Shown here one piece after another: positions 25,940-32,929 of a DNA stretch of 64,000 bases; the stretch's first letter is position 1, and the number at the start of each line of letters is the position of its first letter. Made by a program: the position numbers and the translations under genes. This DNA is from Streptomyces sp. SKN60. GTDB lineage: Bacteria > Actinomycetota > Actinomycetes > Streptomycetales > Streptomycetaceae. Under the pieces are notes generated by a model. That model ran no database searches. It was given only the letters and a program-made list of their open reading frames with translations, and was not told the DNA's origin. Location: NCBI RefSeq assembly GCF_026236535.1, contig NZ_JAHTMW010000008.1, forward strand, positions 62,001-126,000. Reading direction: 5' to 3'.

Positions 25940-28102
25940 ATGGACAACCTGGACCTCCGGACCGAAGCAGACACCGTCCTCGCGGAGCTCGTCGGCGACC
26001 CGTCGGGCTCGGCCAGACTGCGCGAGGACCAGTGGCAGGCGGTCGCCGCCCTCGTCGAGGACCGCCGGCGCGCGCTGGTCGTCCAGCGCACCGGCTGGGG
26101 CAAGTCCGCGGTCTACTTCGTGGCGACCGCGCTGCTGCGCCGCCGCGGCGCCGGACCCACCGTGATCGTCTCCCCGCTGCTCGCCCTGATGCGCAATCAG
26201 GTCGAGGCGGCGGAGCGGGCCGGTATCAGGGCACGCACCATCAACTCGGCCAACCCGGAGGAGTGGGACACCATCCACCAGGAGGTCGAGCGCGGCGAGA
26301 CCGACGTCCTGCTCGTCAGCCCGGAGCGGCTCAACTCCGTCGACTTCCGCGAGCAGTTGCTGCCCAAGCTCGCCGCCACCACCGGCCTCCTCGTGGTCGA
26401 CGAGGCGCACTGCATCTCCGACTGGGGACACGACTTCCGGCCCGACTACCGGCGCCTGCGGGCGATGCTCGCCGAACTCGCGCCCGGCGTGCCGGTCCTC
26501 GCGACCACGGCCACGGCCAACGCGCGGGTCACCGCCGACGTCGCCGAACAGCTCGGCACCGGCGCCGGCGAGGCCCTCGTGCTGCGCGGCACCCTGGAGC
26601 GGGAGAGCCTCCGCCTCGGCGTGGTCCGCCTCCCGGACGCCGCCCACCGGCTGGCCTGGCTGGCCGAACACCTCGACGAGCTGCCCGGCTCCGGGATCGT
26701 CTACGCGCTGACCGTGGCCGCCGCCGAGGAGGCCACCGCCTACCTCCGCCAGCGCGGCTTCGCGGTCGCCTCCTACACCGGCCGCACCGAGAACGCCGAC
26801 CGGCTGCAGGCCGAGTCCGACCTCATCGGGAACAAGGTGAAGGCGCTCGTCGCCACCTCCGCCCTCGGCATGGGCTTCGACAAGCCCGACCTGGGCTTCG
26901 TGCTCCACCTCGGCTCGCCGTCCTCGCCGATCGCCTACTACCAGCAGGTCGGCCGCGCCGGCCGCGGCGTCGACCACGCCGACGTGCTGCTCCTTCCCGG
27001 CAAGGAGGACGAGGCGATCTGGCGCTACTTCGCCGACACCGCCTTCCCGCCCGAGGCCCAGGTCCGCCAGACCCTCGCCGCGCTCGACGGGGCCGAAGGA
27101 CGGCCGCTGTCCGTGCCCGCCCTCGAGGCCGCCGTCGACCTGCGCCGCAGCCGCCTGGAGACCATGCTGAAGGTCCTCGACGTGGACGGCGCCGTCAAGC
27201 GGGTCAAGGGCGGCTGGATCGCCACCGGCGCCCCCTGGACGTACGACGCGGAGCGCTACGCCTGGGTCGCCCGGCAGCGCGCCGCCGAACAGCAGGCCAT
27301 GCGCGACTACGTGGGCACCACCGCCTGCCGCATGGAGTTCCTGCGCCGCCAGCTCGACGACGAGGGCGCCGTGCCGTGCGGCCGCTGCGACAACTGCGCG
27401 GGCCCCTGGGCCGATTCCGCCGTCTCCACCGAGACCCTGACCGCCGCCGAGAAGGAACTCGACCGCCCCGGCGTGGAGATCGACCCCCGCCGCATGTGGC
27501 CCACCGGCATGCCCGCCCTCGGCGTCGACCTCAAGGGCCGGATCCCGGCCGGCGAACAGTGCGCCTCCGGCCGGGCGCTCGGCCGCCTCTCCGACATCGG
27601 CTGGGGCAACCGGCTGCGCCCGCTGCTCGCCGACCGCGCGCCGGACGTCCCCGTCCCCGACGACGTGCTGCGGGCCGCCGTCGCCGTCCTCGCCGACTGG
27701 GCCCGCTCGCCCGGCGGTTGGGCCTCCGGCGCCCCGGACGCGCCCGAGCGCCCCGTGGGCGTCGTGGCCCTGCCCTCGATGACCCGGCCGCAGCTGGTCG
27801 GCTCGCTGGCCCGGGGGATCGCCACCGTCGGCCGGCTGCCCTTCCTCGGGACGCTCGCGTACGTCACGGAGGACGGCGCCCACGCGGCCCGCCGCAGCAA
27901 CTCAGCCCAGCGCCTGCGGGCCCTGTCCGGCGCCCTCGCCGTGCCCGAGGAGCTGGCCGCCGCCCTGCGCGAGACCCCCGGCCCGGTCCTCCTCGTGGAC
28001 GACTCCACCGACTCCGGCTGGACCCTCGCCGTCGCCGCCCGCCTGCTCCGCCGCGCCGGCAGCGGACCCGTGCTGCCCCTGGTGCTGGCCGCGGCGGGCT
28101 GA
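25940..28102 (+). CDS. RecQ-family helicase fused to a PRTase-like domain
   Basis: 720 aa. The RecQ helicase core has Walker A RTGWGKSAV (about residue 52), DEAH in VVDEAHCISDWGHDF (about 152), motif VI YYQQVGRAGRG (about 335), and a zinc-binding RQC-like region TACRMEFLRRQ...CGRCDNC (about 462-490). After a linker, the last 150 residues carry a phosphoribosyltransferase-like loop PVLLVDDSTDSGWT near residue 684, as in ComFC-type PRTases. Such RecQ-PRTase fusions are known in actinobacteria, but the PRTase role is unexplained. The start is ATG 25940; an in-frame ATG at 25931 is equally possible because the G-run lies between them. Upstream in DNA context: rnhB and the UvrD-tail protein. Confidence 0.92.
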   Translation: MDNLDLRTEADTVLAELVGDPSGSARLREDQWQAVAALVEDRRRALVVQRTGWGKSAVYFVATALLRRRGAGPTVIVSPLLALMRNQVEAAERAGIRARTINSANPEEWDTIHQEVERGETDVLLVSPERLNSVDFREQLLPKLAATTGLLVVDEAHCISDWGHDFRPDYRRLRAMLAELAPGVPVLATTATANARVTADVAEQLGTGAGEALVLRGTLERESLRLGVVRLPDAAHRLAWLAEHLDELPGSGIVYALTVAAAEEATAYLRQRGFAVASYTGRTENADRLQAESDLIGNKVKALVATSALGMGFDKPDLGFVLHLGSPSSPIAYYQQVGRAGRGVDHADVLLLPGKEDEAIWRYFADTAFPPEAQVRQTLAALDGAEGRPLSVPALEAAVDLRRSRLETMLKVLDVDGAVKRVKGGWIATGAPWTYDAERYAWVARQRAAEQQAMRDYVGTTACRMEFLRRQLDDEGAVPCGRCDNCAGPWADSAVSTETLTAAEKELDRPGVEIDPRRMWPTGMPALGVDLKGRIPAGEQCASGRALGRLSDIGWGNRLRPLLADRAPDVPVPDDVLRAAVAVLADWARSPGGWASGAPDAPERPVGVVALPSMTRPQLVGSLARGIATVGRLPFLGTLAYVTEDGAHAARRSNSAQRLRALSGALAVPEELAAALRETPGPVLLVDDSTDSGWTLAVAARLLRRAGSGPVLPLVLAAAG

Positions 28103-28148
28103 CCTCTCATCGAAGCGCATCCGGCGGCCTGGCGCGACCGCCCCGCCG

Positions 28149-28200
28149 ACCCCTGTGGAAAACCTTCCGAAAGGCCCAACCGGGAGTTATCCACAGGGGT
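28149..28200. repeat. Inverted repeat carrying two DnaA-box-like sites
   Basis: Arms ACCCCTGTGGAAAAC (28149-28163) and GTTATCCACAGGGGT (28186-28200) are complementary over 15 bp with one mismatch, separated by 22 bp. Each arm contains a DnaA-box-like nonamer: TTATCCACA on the right (E. coli consensus) and TTTTCCACA on the left in opposite orientation. It sits in the 133-bp gap before the DUF4192 gene. Possible roles are DnaA binding, transcriptional control, or a hairpin terminator for the RecQ-like gene. Confidence 0.7.
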
Positions 28201-28235
28201 TTCGCGATCCGGGAAATCACGGGACCGTCGTGACC

Positions 28236-29702
28236 ATGAACACGAACCGCCACGGATCCCACGAATCCCGCGACCCCCACAACTCCCACGACTCCCACGA
28301 CTCCCACGGGTCTTCCGCACCCCAGCAGATCACCCTGCGCGGCCCGGCCGAGCTCGCCGACGCGCTGCCCTTCATGCTCGGCTTCCACCCCAGCGACTCC
28401 GTCGTCCTCGTCGCACTCCACGGCGAGCGCGGCCGCTTCGGCGGCCGGGTCAGGGTCGGCATCCCGGGCTCGCCGCGCGAATGGCCCGCCACCGCCGAGT
28501 ACTTGGCCGCCTGCCTGGTCGAAGGCGCCGGCCGCCGTCGCGGCGACCGGCCCGACGCCATCGTCGTCTTCCTCTGCCAGGAACCCCGCCCGGGCGAGAC
28601 CGCGCAGCGCGTCATGGAACGGCTGCGCCCCTTCGCCCAGCGCCTGCGCACCGCCTGCGGCGCGCTCGACATCCCCGTCCCCGAAGCCCTCTGCATCTCC
28701 GACGGCCTCTACTTCTCCTACTGCTGCCCCGACGCCCGCTGCTGCCCGCCCGACGGCACGCCCCTCGCCCTCTCCGGCACCTCCGTGATGGCCGCCTCCG
28801 CCGCCTACGCGGGCATCCAGGTCCGCGGCACCCTCAAGGACATGGAGGCCCGGCTGAAGCCCCGCACCGAGGACGACGCGGCGCAGCGCGCCGCGCTCAA
28901 CGAGGCGGCGACCGTCATCGTGCCCAGGATCCTCGACACCCCCGCCAGCGGCCTCGGCCGCCGCGAGACCCGCGAGACCACCCTCGGCCTCGCCCGGCGC
29001 CTGCTCGCACGGTTCGCCGCCGCACCCGGCGGCCCGGCACCCCGGCCCCACGCCGGCGGCGCCGCCCTGCCGCCCGCGCTCAAGGCGCCCCTGACCAGCC
29101 CGGCGACGGGCGACGAACGCGACGACGCGCTCCTCTCACCCGACGAGGCCGCCACCCTCATCCTCGGCCTGCAGGACCGCGACACCCGCGACCAGGCCGC
29201 CGAATGGATGGAGGGCCCGGAAGCCGCACCCGCGCTCCGGCTCTGGCGGGCGGTGTCCCGGCGCTGCGTCCCGCCCTACCAGGAGTACGCCGCGGCCCCG
29301 CTGACCCTGGCCGGCTGGGTCGCCTGGTCCACCGGCGACGAGCCCTCCGCCCGGGTCGCCCTCGGACTCGCCCTGGAGGCCGACCCCGAGTACCTCTTCG
29401 CCCGCCTCCTTCACCAGGCGTGCAACGAAGGCCTGGACCCGGAGGCCCTGCGCGTCTGCCTGCGCCAGGAACGGGACACCCGGCTCGCCGCCGAGGAGCC
29501 CGGCACCCCGGCTCCGGCCGAGTCCGCCCCGACGGAGGTCCGCGCCCGGCAGCGGGCCCGGCAGACGGCCCGCCGCGCCGCCCGCCAGGCCGGACTGCGC
29601 ACCACCCAGGCCGCCCGGCGGCGCCGGGCCGAACCCCGGCCGCCCCGACGGCCCGTGGTGCGGCGCACCCGCCGGACCGGCCGGGCGAGGAGCGGGGCAT
29701 GA
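28236..29702 (+). CDS. DUF4192 domain protein
   Basis: 488 aa. N-terminus (residues 1-27) is His/Ser/Asp-rich with a repeated DSH unit, encoded by three tandem 9-mers ACTCCCACG (28282-28308). The DUF4192 domain runs from about residue 28 to 390: ITLRGPAELADALPFMLGFHPSDSVVLVAL at its start, then YFSYCCPDARCCPPDGTP with five cysteines, then TLAGWVAWSTGDEPSARVAL. The last 60 residues are Arg-rich. Start ATG 28236; a GTG at 28230 is also possible. Function unknown; the family is actinobacterial. Preceded by the inverted repeat at 28149-28200. Confidence 0.87.
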   Translation: MNTNRHGSHESRDPHNSHDSHDSHGSSAPQQITLRGPAELADALPFMLGFHPSDSVVLVALHGERGRFGGRVRVGIPGSPREWPATAEYLAACLVEGAGRRRGDRPDAIVVFLCQEPRPGETAQRVMERLRPFAQRLRTACGALDIPVPEALCISDGLYFSYCCPDARCCPPDGTPLALSGTSVMAASAAYAGIQVRGTLKDMEARLKPRTEDDAAQRAALNEAATVIVPRILDTPASGLGRRETRETTLGLARRLLARFAAAPGGPAPRPHAGGAALPPALKAPLTSPATGDERDDALLSPDEAATLILGLQDRDTRDQAAEWMEGPEAAPALRLWRAVSRRCVPPYQEYAAAPLTLAGWVAWSTGDEPSARVALGLALEADPEYLFARLLHQACNEGLDPEALRVCLRQERDTRLAAEEPGTPAPAESAPTEVRARQRARQTARRAARQAGLRTTQAARRRRAEPRPPRRPVVRRTRRTGRARSGA

Positions 29703-29880
29703 CGGCCGTGACCCGCCGACCCGCGGCGGCGTTCACCTCTGTGGCGGTCGCGCAGGAGCGGAACCGCCGTTCCACGGCCGGACGAGCGGACCGCCGGGAC
29801 CGCTCGCGCGGCCCCGGCCACGGCCCCGCCCGGGCCCGGCCGCACCGCCCGGACCGCACAGAGAGCGCCGCAGACCCGTC

Positions 29881-31893
29881 ATGGCCCCCAGCACCGCCCA
29901 GGCCCCCGGACCCGCCACCGGACATCCGCCCCACCCCGGCGAACCGCAGGCCGTGCACGACACCCTCGTCGGCGTCGCCCTGCCCGCCCTCGCCATCAGC
30001 GCCCGGCACGGCCAACTCACCGGCACCGGCCTCCAAGGCGTCTTCAAGGACGGCCGCCGGCTCCTCGCCCGCTCCGTCCTGCGCGTCGCCGGCCGCGCAC
30101 CCGTCCCGCTCCGCGGCCGCGCGGACGGCGCCGAGCGCGCCGAGTTCCTCGGCGTCCTGCGCGCACCCGGCGACCTCGGCCCCGACCCCGGCCTCCTCGT
30201 CGAGCGCACCCGCGACGCCGACGGCACCGAACGCATCACCCTGCGCAGCTCCGCGCCCCGGCCTGCCCGGATCCCGGTGGAGCTCGCTCTGGGCACGGAT
30301 CTCGCGGACCTGGGCGCGGTGGCGGCCGGCCGGCCCGGCCCCGAGCTCACCGCGAGCGTCCACGGCACCGGCCTCCGCTGGACCGCCCCCGACGGCACCG
30401 CCGTCAGCGTCCTCGCCGACCCCGCGCCCAGCGACGCGCTCGGCGCGGCCGGACTCCTCCGCTGGGACGCCGAACCCGCCGCCGGAGCCCCCTTCGTCCT
30501 CACCCTCCGGGTCCACTGCGAACGCGCCGGCCGGACCCGGGCGCCCGGCGCGGGCAGGCCCGGCGGACACGTCCTCGCCGACGCCGTCGCCGAGGGCGAC
30601 GACCCCCGCCTCGGCCCCCTGCTGCGGGCCTGCGTCGCCGATCTGCGCGCACTGCTCCAGCGCGACCCCGCGCACCCGGCCGACGTGCACCTCGCGGCTG
30701 GCGTCCCCTGGCGCCTGGGGCCCGTCACCGCCGAGGCCCTGTGGGCCGCCCGGATGGCCCTCCCGCTCGGCACCCGGCTCGCCGCCACCACCCTGCGCGC
30801 CCTCGCCCGCACCCAACTGCCCGGCCTGGGAGCCGAGTCCGGACGCATCCCCGGACCGCTCAGGGACGCGGGCCCGCTCCTCCCGCCCCGCTGCACCGGC
30901 GTCGAGGCCACCCTCGCCTTCCCCGCCGTGCTCGCCGAGGCCCGCCGCTGGGGCCTGCCCGAGCAGGACCTCGCGGAACTGCTGCCCGTCGCCGAGCGCT
31001 GCCTCGACTGGCTGCGCGGCGCCGTCGACGACCACGGGTTCGTGCCGGACCCGTGGCCCGCCGGGCCCGCGCGGGCCGAGACCCAGGCCCACGCGCACCG
31101 CGCGGCCGTGCTCGGCGCCGACCTCCTCGACTCCTGCGGGCGGCCCGGCGGGGACGCCTGGCGGGAACGGGCCCGGGCGCTGCGCGAGCGGTTCCGCGAC
31201 CGGTTGTGGCTGGACGACCCCGCGGGCGGACGTCCGCTGCTCGCCCGGCTGCCCGACGGACGCCCGCTGCCCCACCTGGGCGGCTGGGCCGCACACCTCC
31301 TCGACACCGGCCTCACCGCCGCCGGACGGCAGGCGCCCGGGCTGCTCGACAAGGCGCAGACCGAGCGCCTGGCCCGGCTGCTCGCCGCCCCGGCGCTCGA
31401 CTCCGGCTGGGGGCTGCGCGGCCTCGGTGAGAAGGAGCCCGGCTACAACCCGTTCGGGCACCGCTCGGGCGCGGTGCGGGTGCACGAGACGGCGGTCGCC
31501 GTCGCGGGGCTCGCCGCCGCCGGGCACGAGCGCGAGGCGGCGGCGCTGCTGCGCGGCGTGCTGGACGCCGCGGAGGCCTTCGACCTGCGGCTCCCGGAGA
31601 TGTACGCGGGGGAGCGGCGTACCCCCGGCGCCCCACCGGTGCCGCACCCGGCCGCCTGCCGGCCCGCCGCGGTCGCCGCCGCCTCCGGCGTCCACCTCCT
31701 GACCGCCGCCCTGGGCATCCGCCCCGACGCCCCGGGCCGCACGGTCACCCTCCACCCCCTGCGCTCCGCCCCCCTCGGTGAACTCCGCCTCTCCGCCCTC
31801 ACCCTCGCCGGCGCCCCCTTCGCCGCCCGCGTCGGCCGCCTGGGCCTGGGCATGGTGGAGGAGGCGGCACTGGGTCTGCAGCTGGGTGTGTGA
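29881..31893 (+). CDS. Glycogen debranching-type enzyme (GDE_N + six-hairpin)
   Basis: 670 aa. The N-terminal beta domain is of the amylo-alpha-1,6-glucosidase N-terminal kind (LTGTGLQGVFKDGRRLLARSVL, about residues 40-60). The C-terminal alpha/alpha toroid has QAHAHRAAVLGADLLDSCG, GWGLRGLGEKEPGYNPFGHRSG (about 505-525) and VHETAVAVAGLAAAG. The family hydrolyses alpha-1,6 branches or related glucosides; the substrate is unproven. No trehalose or maltose operon is adjacent. The gene starts 178 bp after the DUF4192 gene and is followed by a G-rich spacer. Confidence 0.85.
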   Translation: MAPSTAQAPGPATGHPPHPGEPQAVHDTLVGVALPALAISARHGQLTGTGLQGVFKDGRRLLARSVLRVAGRAPVPLRGRADGAERAEFLGVLRAPGDLGPDPGLLVERTRDADGTERITLRSSAPRPARIPVELALGTDLADLGAVAAGRPGPELTASVHGTGLRWTAPDGTAVSVLADPAPSDALGAAGLLRWDAEPAAGAPFVLTLRVHCERAGRTRAPGAGRPGGHVLADAVAEGDDPRLGPLLRACVADLRALLQRDPAHPADVHLAAGVPWRLGPVTAEALWAARMALPLGTRLAATTLRALARTQLPGLGAESGRIPGPLRDAGPLLPPRCTGVEATLAFPAVLAEARRWGLPEQDLAELLPVAERCLDWLRGAVDDHGFVPDPWPAGPARAETQAHAHRAAVLGADLLDSCGRPGGDAWRERARALRERFRDRLWLDDPAGGRPLLARLPDGRPLPHLGGWAAHLLDTGLTAAGRQAPGLLDKAQTERLARLLAAPALDSGWGLRGLGEKEPGYNPFGHRSGAVRVHETAVAVAGLAAAGHEREAAALLRGVLDAAEAFDLRLPEMYAGERRTPGAPPVPHPAACRPAAVAAASGVHLLTAALGIRPDAPGRTVTLHPLRSAPLGELRLSALTLAGAPFAARVGRLGLGMVEEAALGLQLGV

Positions 31894-31911
31894 GGGGCGG
31901 GGCCTCGAACC

Positions 31912-31963
31912 GGGGGCAGGGGACGGGGTGGGTGGGGATGGGGGAGGGAGAGGGAGAGGGGGG
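31912..31963 (+). other. G-rich tract with quadruplex potential
   Basis: Nine runs of three or more G occur within 52 nt on the plus strand (runs at 31912, 31919, 31925, 31930, 31934, 31940, 31946, 31952 and 31958). This strand is the mRNA-like strand of both neighbours, so DNA or RNA G-quadruplexes are possible just after the debranching-type gene and about 70 nt before the Nudix gene. Confidence 0.65.
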
Positions 31964-31972
31964 AAGCCCCCC
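31958..31972 (+). terminator. Short GC hairpin
   Basis: GGGGGG-AAG-CCCCCC forms a six-pair hairpin at the end of the G-rich tract. It has no T-run. It may end transcription of the debranching-type gene or compete with quadruplex folding. Confidence 0.45.
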
Positions 31973-32010
31973 GGGAAGAAGTGGAGGCGGATCCTTCCGG
32001 CGGGCGTGTT

Positions 32011-32030
32011 TATCGTCAGGGAGACGACTA
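32011..32030. promoter_or_regulatory. Possible NrtR operator at the Nudix gene start
   Basis: TATCGTC-AGGGA-GACGACTA is an imperfect palindrome; the central arms TCGTC/GACGA are perfect. It overlaps the ribosome site (AGGGAG) and the first base of the ATG at 32030. A TATCGT hexamer inside could be a -10. The position fits autoregulation by the encoded NrtR-like protein. Confidence 0.45.
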
Positions 32031-32809
32031 TGATCGCGGGCATGTCTCCCTACGACCCGTCGGCCTTTCCGCCCTTCGCTGTCACCGTCGATCTGGTCGT
32101 CCTCACCGTGCGGCGCCATGCGCTGTGCGCGCTGATCGTGAGACGGGGGGAGGCGCCGTTCCAGGGGCGCTGCGCGCTGCCCGGCGGGTTCGTGCGGGAC
32201 GACGAGGATCTGGATGCCGCCGCCGCGCGTGAGCTGGTGGAGGAGACGGGGCTCTGCGTGCACGACCCGGGGGACCCGGAGCCGGTGCCGGGGCACGGGG
32301 CGCACCTGGAGCAGTTGGCGACGTACGGGGCGCCGGACCGGGATCCGCGGATGCGGGTGGTGAGCGTGGCCCATCTCGCGCTCGCTCCGGACCTGCCCGC
32401 GCCGCGGGCCGGCGGGGACGCCCACAGCGCGCGCTGGGCGCCGGTGGAGGAGCTGCTCGGCGAGGACGGGACGGCGGAGCGCGAGGGCGAGCCGGTGCCG
32501 CTGGCGTTCGATCACGCGCGGATCCTGGCCGACGGGGTGGAGCGGGCCCGTTCGAAGATCGAGTACTCGTCGCTCGCGACGGCCTTCTGCCCGCCCGAGT
32601 TCACGGTCGGCGAGCTGCGCCGGGTGTACGAGGCGGTCTGGGGCGTGGCCCTTGACCCGCGCAACTTCCACCGCAAGGTGACCGGCACGCCCGGCTTCCT
32701 GGTGCCGGCGGGCGGGACCACGACCCGTCAGGGCGGGCGCCCCGCCCAGCTGTTCCGTGCTGGTGGGGCGACACTGCTGAACCCGCCGATGCTCCGCCCG
32801 GAGGTCTGA
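32030..32809 (+). CDS. NrtR-type Nudix protein (regulator or ADP-ribose hydrolase)
   Basis: 259 aa. N-terminal Nudix domain (residues 10-150) followed by an NrtR-type winged helix (about 165-245: FTVGELRRVYEAVWG, DPRNFHRKV). The Nudix box is complete: G-x5-E-x7-RELVEETG from GGFVRDDEDLDAAAARELVE. NrtR proteins repress NAD salvage or biosynthesis genes and respond to ADP-ribose or NAD; many have lost catalysis, but this one keeps the catalytic glutamates. ATG 32030 has AGGGAG 7 nt upstream; an ATG at 32042 is the alternative. No NAD gene is adjacent, so its targets must lie elsewhere. Confidence 0.88.
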   Translation: MIAGMSPYDPSAFPPFAVTVDLVVLTVRRHALCALIVRRGEAPFQGRCALPGGFVRDDEDLDAAAARELVEETGLCVHDPGDPEPVPGHGAHLEQLATYGAPDRDPRMRVVSVAHLALAPDLPAPRAGGDAHSARWAPVEELLGEDGTAEREGEPVPLAFDHARILADGVERARSKIEYSSLATAFCPPEFTVGELRRVYEAVWGVALDPRNFHRKVTGTPGFLVPAGGTTTRQGGRPAQLFRAGGATLLNPPMLRPEV

Positions 32810-32929
32810 CGGGCGGTCGCGGGGCCGCCCCGAGACGCCAACCCTGCGCCAAAAGTCCGAAATGTGGCGTTATCTTGCTGGGACAGCCGCCCTGCCGCGG
32901 AGCGGTCTCACCTACCCGCGAGAGAAGCG

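Noticed and set aside
29699..29880. Small gene between DUF4192 and the debranching-type gene (ATGA overlap at 29699)
   Set aside because: The frame continues far into the next gene as an Arg/Pro-rich shadow and has no ribosome site.
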